Shown: piece by piece, positions 25,219-32,439 of the stretch
How positions within the stretch are numbered: the first letter of the stretch is position 1
How the letters are laid out: each line of letters starts with the position of its first letter
Translations under genes and position numbers: made by a program
Notes under the pieces: generated by a model
What the model was told of the DNA's origin: nothing
What the model saw: only the letters and a program-made list of their open reading frames with translations
Database searches by the model: none
Source of the DNA: Candidatus Brocadiaceae bacterium
GTDB lineage: Bacteria; Planctomycetota; Brocadiia; SM23-32
Assembly (NCBI GenBank): GCA_003551565.1
Contig: PUMZ01000177.1
Span: 1-40,191 of the forward strand
Direction: 5' to 3'
DNA: 40,191 nt

Positions 25219-25423
25219 AGCCGGGCCTATCGAAACACGATGTCCTTCATGTGGCGCAACAGTCGTGTACCGCGGGCTCGATAACAACGCATTTTTTCCT
25301 TTTTGCTCAAAAAGATGTCAGCTCGTTGACCTGGACAAGTGGTTTGAAGAAGAGCACAGGATCCAATCCGAACTGAAAGATGCCGGTGGAAGGGATGGAG
25401 GCGGGAACGGCACAACATCCTGA
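25202..25423 (+). CDS. yacG: YacG-type zinc-binding DNA gyrase inhibitor
   Basis: A 73-residue zinc ribbon protein. The four ligands are C14 and C17 (CPSC) and C35 and C39 (CSKRC), followed by the family sequence QLVDLDKWFEEEHRI. In Escherichia coli YacG binds GyrB and inhibits gyrase. The ATG at 25202 is preceded by a purine-rich GGAGAGGAG and lies inside the end of grpE, giving a 17-base overlap and likely translational coupling. The C-terminus after residue 60 is glycine-rich and not conserved. Confidence 0.88.
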   Translation: MKEAGEAGPIETRCPSCGATVVYRGLDNNAFFPFCSKRCQLVDLDKWFEEEHRIQSELKDAGGRDGGGNGTTS

Positions 25424-25501
25424 CCGATCCCGCGTTGAGGCATGGGCACCGCGGCGCCAGGAGTTGCCGGCCGGATGGTGAACGGGGGAGGAAGAGAGTT
25501 G

Positions 25502-27034
25502 TTATGCATGCCAGGCGTGATAAAGCACGCAATCCCGGCAACCGCTTTCCGTCAGGCAGCAATCGTTGTATAATTGCTGCATTCCCTGTTGCTTGCGGAA
25601 TGATCGGACGGATTGCCCTGCCCCCTTTTCGTTGGGGAACAGTTGATGGCCCATGCGTTTGAGTATGCGATTGGGGGGGCTTCCGGGCAGTCGGGACCAT
25701 ATCATGAAGACGTTGTTTTCAAGCTCTTCTTCATCTTCCTTGCGGGCGTAGGCCAGCAGCAGGGGGAGAAGCACATTGGTGAGGATGGCGCCGGCGCGCT
25801 GGGTTCCTATCAGCGCGGTCGGTTGTTCGATGGGGCGGGAGTGGAAATTGTAGCGGTAGGACCAGTAGGGTGCCCGGAGCCCCGTAAATATCGAGGTCAG
25901 CTCATCGCGCATAACGGTGTCGGCTCTTCTCCGTCCCCTTGCACAGCCGGATTGCATGCAACGGACAATCCGGCCGAAGAGACCTTCATGCAAATGGGTG
26001 GCGTAAAGGCCTGCCAGAGCGGCGATGCGGCGCACAGGATGGTTTGCAGGTCGGGTGCCGGTAATTATCCAGTGAGCGGGGGTCATTTGGGTGCCGGGGA
26101 TTTCCTTCGGGAAGGTATCCCATATCTCTCTTAAATCGGAGACATATTGCGCGCTCTCTCCGTCCAATGCTTTGGTATCGGCCGCATCCAGGAAAGCTCC
26201 GGTTCCTAAAAACACCGCTTCCAGGATTTTGCTTCTCTGTTCAGCCGTCGCATCGGCGGGGGTGATTTCCCGAAGGGTTTTGAGCGGCAGATGACGGGTT
26301 AACTGGATAAACGGCATGCGGTTGTTTTTGTAGCCCAATGCCTCGGAGATGTTGCGGTAGAGCACCCGTTCGATCGGTCTGTCGGTGAGCAGTTGACCGA
26401 ACATCCCGGCCTTGTATTGAAGCCTGTGGTCGCCGGCAGCCTCGAGGAACCTCTCCAGCCATTGGGGGGGGATGTCGCCCTCAGTCAACGCGCGGGTACA
26501 GAAGCGCTCGGCGTGACCGCCGCGTTCCTCTTCCATATCGAAGATATCGGCCAGTTCGGCCATCTCTTCTTCGATGTAGTCGTTCAGGGTGAGTTGTGGT
26601 ACCTGTTCGCCGTTTTCCTTGACGACCGGTCGTTCACCGGCGTCGTTCCACATTGCCACGTGGAGGGCGACATTGTTATATTCCGGCTGCCGGTGATGTC
26701 CGTGCCTCCACCATGCGCCGGCGCAGGTATGCACTTCCACGTCGCCGGTGAGGCGCCCTGCATTTTCCATCAGGAATTCGGCGCGGATGAAATCGGGGCC
26801 GCCCTCGACATTCCACCACCCCGGGTTGAGCACTTCCAGACGTTTGCCGCAGTCGGTTGTCAGTTCATCCTGGGGGAAATGGCCGCCAAACCACAAACAG
26901 CGCACGATTTCTTCGCGGATAACGGCATTTTCGCCGCCGTACCGGGACACCGATTCGCCGGTATGCGCGCTCAGTTCCGTTCGCAGGTCCGTGTAACTGG
27001 TGAGGAATCCGTCAGCCATAAGCGTTGCAAGCAT
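25502..27034 (-). CDS. DUF2851 family protein, function unknown
   Basis: A 510-residue protein of the DUF2851 family, found in Bacteroidetes, Chloroflexi and PVC bacteria, with no known role. Recognisable family segments are VLNPGWWNVEGGPDFIRAEFLM, GDVEVHTCAGAWWRHGHHRQPEYNNVALHVAMW, and a C-terminal cysteine group CCLTESGCRDCVLYH that looks like a metal site. The first part, with GPDF and EVH motifs followed by H-rich HGHHR, resembles the core of a PD-(D/E)XK-type nuclease; this is a guess from pattern only. The GTG at 27037 and ATGs at 27034 and 27019 are all possible; 27034 is chosen without strong Shine-Dalgarno support. It lies 23 bases downstream of efp on the same strand and may share its transcript. 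Confidence 0.82.
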   Translation of the reverse strand: MLATLMADGFLTSYTDLRTELSAHTGESVSRYGGENAVIREEIVRCLWFGGHFPQDELTTDCGKRLEVLNPGWWNVEGGPDFIRAEFLMENAGRLTGDVEVHTCAGAWWRHGHHRQPEYNNVALHVAMWNDAGERPVVKENGEQVPQLTLNDYIEEEMAELADIFDMEEERGGHAERFCTRALTEGDIPPQWLERFLEAAGDHRLQYKAGMFGQLLTDRPIERVLYRNISEALGYKNNRMPFIQLTRHLPLKTLREITPADATAEQRSKILEAVFLGTGAFLDAADTKALDGESAQYVSDLREIWDTFPKEIPGTQMTPAHWIITGTRPANHPVRRIAALAGLYATHLHEGLFGRIVRCMQSGCARGRRRADTVMRDELTSIFTGLRAPYWSYRYNFHSRPIEQPTALIGTQRAGAILTNVLLPLLLAYARKEDEEELENNVFMIWSRLPGSPPNRILKRMGHQLFPNEKGAGQSVRSFRKQQGMQQLYNDCCLTESGCRDCVLYHAWHA

Positions 27035-27057
27035 CACCCTGGGAGAAAGAAGCGCTT

Positions 27058-27618
27058 TTATTCCCGTCCGAGGAATTCACGGCTGCGCGTATCCACCCGC
27101 ACCCTGTCGCCTTTGCTTATATGGCCGGGCACTTTAATGCTGGCGCCGGTTTCAAGCTCGACCGTCTTTGTGACCGATGTCGCGGTGTTGCCTTTAACGG
27201 CCGGCTCGGCTTTTGTGACCTCAAGTGCCACACTGGGGGGCATATGAACTCCTACGGTTTTATCCTGGTAAAAATCCAGGTCCAGTTCCATGTTGTAGGC
27301 CAAAAAATCCTTCTGATCACCGAGAAGATCCTGATCCACGTGATATTGCCGGCCGTTCTCCGGATCCATGAAAACATACCCGCCCGTATCTTCGTAGAGG
27401 TACGTCAGTTTTCTGGTCTCGACATAGGCTTTTTCGAGTTTGTCGGAGGTTGAAAACCGCTGGGTTTCGATATGCCCGTCTTCGAGATTTTTCATCTTGA
27501 TCTGGGCGTATTTGCCGCGTTTGCCGACGAATGCTTCCTGGACATCGGTGACATTCCAGAGCGCCCCGTTGTATTCCAGAATATTGCCCTTTCTTATTTC
27601 TCCTGCCTGTATCAGCAT
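27058..27618 (-). CDS. efp: Translation elongation factor P
   Basis: A 186-residue EF-P that rescues ribosomes stalled at proline runs. All three beta-barrel domains are present: KGNILEYNGALWNVTDVQ at the start, LTYLYEDTGGYVFMDPENGRQY in the middle, and KTVELETGASIKVPGHISKGDRVRVDTRSREFLGR at the end. The domain I loop that carries the modified residue reads GKRGKYA (about 32-38) instead of KPGKG, and is about two residues shorter than in E. coli. K36 could be the modified residue, or the protein could work unmodified; no epmA, epmB, earP or ymfI-like gene is nearby. The start matches homologues with a modest AAAGG Shine-Dalgarno. Confidence 0.93.
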   Translation of the reverse strand: MLIQAGEIRKGNILEYNGALWNVTDVQEAFVGKRGKYAQIKMKNLEDGHIETQRFSTSDKLEKAYVETRKLTYLYEDTGGYVFMDPENGRQYHVDQDLLGDQKDFLAYNMELDLDFYQDKTVGVHMPPSVALEVTKAEPAVKGNTATSVTKTVELETGASIKVPGHISKGDRVRVDTRSREFLGRE

Positions 27619-27641
27619 TTTTCGTTACCTTTGTACCGGAA

Positions 27642-28745
27642 CTAGTCCATTATTTTCAGTATCGCTTTAACAGATTCCTTCGACTCGGTGACCCGGAGTC
27701 CCTCGGTCGCTTCCTCGAGCGGAAACGTGTGCGTGATGAGTTTTTCGAAAGGAAAGGCGCCGTTAGCCACCAGTTTTGCTGCGCTCCACAGATGAGAAGT
27801 GTCGCTGACCCAAACGCCCTGGAGGCGCAGATTTTTTCGTGCAACCGTTCTGAAAATTTCCAGAGGGATTTCTTCCTGCGGCGTGGCGATTCCCGGTATC
27901 GAATACGTGCCGCCCGGCGCCGTGAGATCTATCCACTGCGGCAGCACCCCGGCATGCCCGCTGCAGTCCAATATCACGTTCGGGCCCACCCCGCGGGTCT
28001 TGTCCATGATACATTCCCGGATCTCATCCCCTCCCATCGTGTCCACATCGAACGCGTTGGCGGCCCCGAACTCCAGCGCCATCTCAAGTCTGCTTCGGTC
28101 GGCATGTGTGCCGGCGATCCAGACCTCTCCCGCACCTGCATGGAGAAGTTGCGCCAGTGCAAAAAGTCCCACCGGCCCCGGACCGACCACCATGGCGAAA
28201 TCGCCCGGCTGCAAGCCGGAGGTCTCGACGGCATGCGCCGCGGTGGCGCCGCTGCAAGTGGCCGGGACCAGAACCTCCGGTTCAACGTCCAGATCAAGTT
28301 TTATCATGGGGTGCCGGGCGCGCAGGTGCAGGTAAGTGCCGTAGCATCCCAAAAAATGGGGCGGTTCTTCACAGGAGTATGAAATGCCGTATGTTCCCCG
28401 GGTGGGGCACAGGGCCGGCTGTTTTCTGATAGTGCAGTAGTAACAATCGCCGCACATCACACCGCGTTCCCATAGCACCGCATCCCCCGGGTTGAGTGTT
28501 CGGCCGAAGATATCTTTTTTTTCCCCCGACATTTCGTCGATGTATCCAATGCCTTCGTGTCCGGGGATCATCGGCAGGGGCGCACGCGGATCGTGTCCGC
28601 GCCAGATGTGGACGTCACTTCCGCATATGCCTGCATGGGTTATTCGCACGCGCACTTCGCCGTCCCCGAGCGGTGTAAGGGGAAAGGATCGCATCTTGAG
28701 CGGCTCGTTGAAGTCCTCTATCACTGCGGCTGTGGCCTGTTCCAT
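27642..28745 (-). CDS. Zinc-dependent alcohol dehydrogenase (MDR family)
   Basis: A 367-residue medium-chain dehydrogenase/reductase. The catalytic zinc site includes CGSDVHIWRG and GHEGIG, the structural zinc loop is CGDCYYCTIRKQPALC (four cysteines), and the Rossmann motif is VVGPGPVGLFALAQLLHAG. The form resembles sorbitol, threonine or L-idonate-type dehydrogenases rather than ethanol dehydrogenase; IWIAGTHADRSRLEMALEFGAA suggests NAD binding, but the conserved acidic residue is replaced by T-H. The ATG at 28745 is preceded by CAGGA. Longer upstream in-frame sequence crosses a low-quality, nonconserved region and is rejected. It lies 23 bases before efp. Substrate is unknown; a sugar alcohol is plausible given neighbouring carbohydrate genes. 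Confidence 0.88.
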   Translation of the reverse strand: MEQATAAVIEDFNEPLKMRSFPLTPLGDGEVRVRITHAGICGSDVHIWRGHDPRAPLPMIPGHEGIGYIDEMSGEKKDIFGRTLNPGDAVLWERGVMCGDCYYCTIRKQPALCPTRGTYGISYSCEEPPHFLGCYGTYLHLRARHPMIKLDLDVEPEVLVPATCSGATAAHAVETSGLQPGDFAMVVGPGPVGLFALAQLLHAGAGEVWIAGTHADRSRLEMALEFGAANAFDVDTMGGDEIRECIMDKTRGVGPNVILDCSGHAGVLPQWIDLTAPGGTYSIPGIATPQEEIPLEIFRTVARKNLRLQGVWVSDTSHLWSAAKLVANGAFPFEKLITHTFPLEEATEGLRVTESKESVKAILKIMD

Positions 28746-28867
28746 TGTTTTTATCCTGATTGAAAGGCAGTCAAAAAAATTTGTGCGAAACGCCGTGGCG
28801 ACCGTTTGCCGAATGCAGCCTGTTTTTTTCAATGCACGGCATCTTTGCCATCGGCAGATTGGTATAC

Positions 28868-28896
28868 AGTCTATCAGATACTTTCCTGCCGGGCAA
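28868..28896 (-). promoter_or_regulatory. Possible promoter for the alcohol dehydrogenase
   Basis: Minus strand: TTGCCC (28896-28891), 17 bases, TAGACT (28873-28868), four of six matches in each box. Leader would be about 115 bases. Confidence 0.35.
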
Positions 28897-28911
28897 CTGA
28901 AGGCGGGACCC

Positions 28912-28925
28912 CACCTTTGAAGGTG
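28912..28925. promoter_or_regulatory. Palindrome between the divergent promoters
   Basis: CACCTT-TG-AAGGTG is a perfect six-base-arm palindrome located upstream of both the alcohol dehydrogenase and coaX promoter candidates, a suitable position for a shared operator. Confidence 0.35.
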
Positions 28926-28974
28926 CCGAAGCGAATTGCTGATCCGCCCAAAGATGCGGCGGCCGGGTTTTTGT

Positions 28975-29003
28975 TTGAATTTGTGTGCTCTTGCGGTTAT
29001 AGT
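28975..29003 (+). promoter_or_regulatory. Promoter upstream of coaX
   Basis: TTGAAT (28975-28980), 17 bases, TATAGT (28998-29003). Initiation near 29010 would give a leader of about 215 bases that includes the diverged repeat copy 5. Confidence 0.6.
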
Positions 29004-29038
29004 AAACATACAGCAAACAATTGGTGGCGTGGCTCCTA

Positions 29039-29120
29039 CCCCGCTTATTCCGCGCGTTCTCAAGCTGTATCGCAGGTCTGTGTACGTGCGCACGGGCAGG
29101 GTGTGGCAAAAAGCAAGCGC
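29039..29120 (-). repeat. Dispersed inverted-repeat element, copy 5 (diverged right half, inverted)
   Basis: Read in the same sense as the reverse of copies 2 and 3: CCCCGCTTATTCCGCGCGTTCT at the end (29039-29060), then a 38-base unrelated insert, then GTGTGGCAAAAAGCAAGCGC (29101-29120) matching their GCAGAAAGCAAGCGC-type segment. Similarity is partial, so this is an older or rearranged copy. Confidence 0.5.
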
Positions 29121-29224
29121 TGCGACGGCATGAAGTGCCGTGTGGGGTTGGAAAGTATGGATTCCGCCCGGCCTGTGCCAGCCCGGATTTTACTGATCTC
29201 AGAAGTGAAACGGAAAGGATTCCA

Positions 29225-30013
29225 ATGCAATCCGCTACAGCTATGATCGGGATTGATGCGGGTAACAGCGCTGTGAAAGTCGCGTTACTGCGTAAGGGAG
29301 AGGTCGACCGCACTGTTGCCGTATCGACACGGCCTGTGGACCGTCTTTGCGGGGAACTTGTAAGTTATGCCGGGGATTTCAGTGGGATACCGGAGGCGGA
29401 GCTGGCCGTAGTCAGCTCGGTATGTCCTGAAGCGAATGCGGCTATTGAGAAGTTTGCACGAACGCTGGATTCGGTCCGGAGTTTTTTTTTCCTGGCCCGC
29501 AGGCATGTTCCGCTGAGGATAAGTACGGCGGTGACGCATCCCGACACGGTGGGCATCGACAGGCTGTTGTGCGGATATGCGGCTGCTGAACTGTATGGTT
29601 TTCCGTGTGTTGTGATTGGGGCGGGCACGGCCGTGACGGTGGATTTGATCGGCGATTCCGGCGAGTTTGAGGGCGGCGCTATCGCTCCCGGATTCAGGCT
29701 TGCAGCACGTTCTTTGAGCGAATGGACGAGTTGCCTGCCCGAGGTCGCACCGAAGGCGCCGGAGTCCATCTGCGGGCGAAATACGGAGGAAGCGATACAG
29801 AGCGGCGTATATCATTTTTGCAGGGGGGGAGCGACTATGCTTGGAAAGGGATTGCGCAGGAGTTGCAAAGGTGACGCCGTGACGGTGATGACGGGGGGGG
29901 ATCTTGAATATCTTGGCGCTTTGGATGTTGGCGGAAGATGTTATTCCGACCCCCATCTGCTGTTCAAAGCGATCTGGCATATTGGACAAACAGGTCCGGA
30001 GCCGGGAGAGTAA
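29225..30013 (+). CDS. coaX: Type III pantothenate kinase
   Basis: A 262-residue CoaX-type pantothenate kinase, catalysing the first step of coenzyme A synthesis. It belongs to the ASKHA fold. Visible motifs are IGIDAGNSAVKVAL (phosphate 1), SSVCPEAN, the conserved THPDTVGIDRLLCGYAA (pantothenate-binding aspartate region), VIGAGTAVTVDLIG (phosphate 2) and GGAIAPGF. Later comes VMTGGDLEYL (adenosine motif). Type III enzymes need a monovalent cation and are not feedback-inhibited by CoA. The ATG at 29225 follows GGAAAGGA at 29213-29220; the longer open frame upstream runs through the repeat and is rejected. A run of nine T's follows shortly after the stop, without an obvious stem. Confidence 0.93.
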   Translation: MQSATAMIGIDAGNSAVKVALLRKGEVDRTVAVSTRPVDRLCGELVSYAGDFSGIPEAELAVVSSVCPEANAAIEKFARTLDSVRSFFFLARRHVPLRISTAVTHPDTVGIDRLLCGYAAAELYGFPCVVIGAGTAVTVDLIGDSGEFEGGAIAPGFRLAARSLSEWTSCLPEVAPKAPESICGRNTEEAIQSGVYHFCRGGATMLGKGLRRSCKGDAVTVMTGGDLEYLGALDVGGRCYSDPHLLFKAIWHIGQTGPEPGE

Positions 30014-30125
30014 GATCGTTTTTTTTTCGTCTCTTCCGGTGGCGAGGAAGGTCGGAACGCTCTTGTTCAGGGCATGCAGGAAGAAGCAGTCATAATTATT
30101 TTTTTGGTTGTGGAGGGTGATTGGC

Positions 30126-30962
30126 ATGTTCAAGAGGGTCGTATCACAACTGACCGGGGAGACGTATAAGCGGAAATATCGGATTGTTCGCAAGATATTT
30201 ACCGCGGCTTTCTCCGATGTCTATGAGGCTGTCGACAAAGACGACGGGCGGAGGGTGGCGTTGAAAATACTGAACGAAGCGGGGGAAAGGATAGCCGTAA
30301 GGCTTGACCGGGATGAAGAAGCGATGTGGGAAGGCGAGTTGCTGCTTTCTCTGAATCATCCGAATATCGTGAAGTGTTTTGACTGCGACAGCGGGAAGAA
30401 GTATTGGATTGCAATGGAATACTATAAATCCACGTTGCACTCCTATATTGCCGCAAATCGGGACGGGCGGGACGAAGCCAAACTGATCGGGATTTTTCAC
30501 GGCATCGCGAGTGCCGTTGATTATGTGCACAAGCGGGGGGTGGTACATCGCGACATCGCTCCGGACAACATCATGCTGGCGGGCTCAAGTGCGAAACTTA
30601 TAGATTTCGGTATGGCGATTCCCATCGGCTCGAAGGCTGTCCGGGGCAGGGTCGGCACGCCGAGTTATATGGCGCCGGAGATGATAAGGAAGACCGAATC
30701 CAAGCCCGGTGTGGATATCTACTCGCTTGGTATCGTGATGTATGAGGTGTTGACCGGCGTGAAGCTTTTTGCCGGGAGGCTGAAGGAAGAGCGCATGACG
30801 CGAGTCTTGAATGTGCACCCGTTATCGCCCTCCGAGCTTGAACAATCCTGTTCCCCTCAGCTTGAGGAGCTGATCATGCGTTGCGTCTCGAAAAAAGCCC
30901 ATGAAAGGCCAAAGGATGCCGGGGAAGTGGTCAGGTTGCTGGATGCCATGCGCGACGGATAA
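30126..30962 (+). CDS. Hanks-type Ser/Thr protein kinase with degenerate glycine loop
   Basis: A 278-residue kinase consisting almost only of the kinase domain; no transmembrane helix or sensor domain follows. The ATP-binding lysine K47 (VALKIL), the C-helix glutamate (EEAMWEGELLLSLNHPNIV), the catalytic loop HRDIAPDN (141-148, Asp143), the metal-binding DFG (160-162), and MAPEM are intact. The glycine-rich loop is not: after YRIVRKI the expected GxGxFG reads FTAAFSDV (25-32). HRDIAPDN also has Ala where Ser/Thr kinases have Lys. ATP binding may be weak or need a partner, so it may be a pseudokinase-like regulator. The ATG at 30126 is preceded by GGAGGG at 30112-30117. It lies 112 bases behind coaX and is convergent with ribBA, with an 11-base gap. 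Confidence 0.88.
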   Translation: MFKRVVSQLTGETYKRKYRIVRKIFTAAFSDVYEAVDKDDGRRVALKILNEAGERIAVRLDRDEEAMWEGELLLSLNHPNIVKCFDCDSGKKYWIAMEYYKSTLHSYIAANRDGRDEAKLIGIFHGIASAVDYVHKRGVVHRDIAPDNIMLAGSSAKLIDFGMAIPIGSKAVRGRVGTPSYMAPEMIRKTESKPGVDIYSLGIVMYEVLTGVKLFAGRLKEERMTRVLNVHPLSPSELEQSCSPQLEELIMRCVSKKAHERPKDAGEVVRLLDAMRDG

Positions 30963-30973
30963 GGCAAAAAGAT

Positions 30974-32257
30974 TCATTTCCCGGTGTCTTCAACATTGTT
31001 TTCACGGTGTTCCAATTCAAGGAGGTGGCCCATTTTCTCGCATTTTGTCCGCAGGTAGTCGATATTTTCCTTGCGCGGATTGATATGGATCGGCACTCTT
31101 TCGACGATTTCGAGCCCGTAACCTTTCAGGGCGTTGAATTTGCGCGGGTTGTTGGAGATCAGCTTTATTTTCCTCACTCCCAGATGCCTCAATATCTGAG
31201 CCCCCAGGCCGTAGTCGCGTTTGTCGGCGGGGAACCCCAGTTTTTCGTTTGCTTCCACGGTATCGAGTCCCTGTTCCTGGAGCGCGTAGGCGTGCAATTT
31301 GTGTTCCAACCCGATGCCGCGCCCTTCCTGCCGCATGTACAGCACCACCCCGCGCCCGGCCTTCTGGATCCTGGCCAGTGATTCGGCAAGCTGTTCGCCG
31401 CAGTCACACCGGTAAGAACCCAGAATATCACCGGTGAAACATTCGTCGTGCACGCGGACCATGACGGGTTCCGGTATTGCTTTTGCCGGCGATTTGTCAG
31501 GACTTCCGATATCACCGCAGCATATGGCGATATGCTCTTTATTGTCCACTTTTGAACGGTAAAAATAGAGGGTGAACCGGCCCCATTTGGTCGGCAGATT
31601 GACCGATACGTTTTTTGAAACGAGATACTCGAAACTGTGTCTGTATCTTATAAGATCGACAATGGAGCAGATTTTCAGCCCGTGTTTGCCGGCAATGCGG
31701 GTCAGTTCGGGCAATCGGGCCATCGTTCCATCCATGTTCATCGCCTCGCAAATCACTGCGGCCGGTTTAAGGCCCGCTATCCGTGCAAAATCGACCGCGG
31801 CCTCGGTATGCCCGGCTCTGACCAGTGTGCCTCCTGTACGTGCCTGCAGGGGCAGAACATGGCCGGGGCGCACCAGATCCGCCGGCTCCGCATCGTCATC
31901 GATCATGGCCTTGATGGTCTGTGCCCTGTCATGAGCGCTCACGCCGGTGGTAATCCCTTCAGCTGCATCCACCGAGACGGTAAAGGGGGTGCCGTACCGG
32001 CTCTGGTTTTCGGGGACCATCGGCGACAGCTCCAGTTGTTGTGCTATTGCGGGATCGATGGCCAGGCAAAGGAAGCCCCTGATCTCGTTGATAAGGAAGG
32101 CAAGTTTCTCGGCGGTGACATGTTCCGCAGCGATTGCCAGGTCCCCTTCATTTTCCCTGTTTTCATCGTCGACAATGATGATAAATTTGCCTTTCCTGAA
32201 GTCCTCGATGACTTCAGGTATGTCGCTGAATATACATTCCTGCTCTTGCGTATCCAT
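30974..32257 (-). CDS. ribBA: Bifunctional DHBP synthase / GTP cyclohydrolase II
   Basis: A 427-residue riboflavin enzyme. Residues about 10-210 are 3,4-dihydroxy-2-butanone 4-phosphate synthase: VDDENRENEGD (metal-binding acidic loop), SRYGTPFTVSVDA, GHVLPLQARTGGTLVRAGHTEAAVD. Residues about 215-420 are GTP cyclohydrolase II: HDECFTGDILGSYRCDCGEQL with three zinc cysteines, RQEGRGIGL, DYGLGAQILRHLGV, and LISNNPRKFNALKGYGLEIVERVP. Together they make the pyrimidine and butanone precursors of riboflavin. The ATG at 32257 is preceded by GGAGAG. It is divergent from pilB with a 182-base gap. No ribD, ribE or ribH lies in the window. Confidence 0.96.
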   Translation of the reverse strand: MDTQEQECIFSDIPEVIEDFRKGKFIIIVDDENRENEGDLAIAAEHVTAEKLAFLINEIRGFLCLAIDPAIAQQLELSPMVPENQSRYGTPFTVSVDAAEGITTGVSAHDRAQTIKAMIDDDAEPADLVRPGHVLPLQARTGGTLVRAGHTEAAVDFARIAGLKPAAVICEAMNMDGTMARLPELTRIAGKHGLKICSIVDLIRYRHSFEYLVSKNVSVNLPTKWGRFTLYFYRSKVDNKEHIAICCGDIGSPDKSPAKAIPEPVMVRVHDECFTGDILGSYRCDCGEQLAESLARIQKAGRGVVLYMRQEGRGIGLEHKLHAYALQEQGLDTVEANEKLGFPADKRDYGLGAQILRHLGVRKIKLISNNPRKFNALKGYGLEIVERVPIHINPRKENIDYLRTKCEKMGHLLELEHRENNVEDTGK

Positions 32258-32314
32258 CTCTCCGTTTTCTCCCGCTTTTTGAATGTTGGTGTCTTGCCCG
32301 ATGAACTTTCGCAG

Positions 32315-32343
32315 TTGAATTGGAAGAGATTATAACATATAAT
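32315..32343 (+). promoter_or_regulatory. Promoter for pilB; overlapping opposite -10 box
   Basis: TTGAAT (32315-32320), 17 bases, perfect TATAAT (32338-32343). On the minus strand another TATAAT (32334-32329) lies inside this spacer and may serve ribBA, although I see no good -35 for it. Initiation for pilB near 32350 gives a leader of about 90 bases. Confidence 0.6.
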
Positions 32344-32439
32344 GGACACGATAGCATGTGAACACCAGGCAAGCCGGTGCCAAAGTGTTTCGGTAAATTT
32401 CCGCCGGAAATTCACTTTTTTTCGACACGAGATTATACA

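Larger units (their letters stand above)
28746..29224. other. Divergent control region, alcohol dehydrogenase / coaX
   Basis: A 479-base gap with no supportable gene. It holds a possible minus-strand promoter (28868-28896), a palindrome (28912-28925), a good plus-strand promoter (28975-29003) and a diverged repeat copy (29039-29120) within the coaX leader. Confidence 0.55.
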
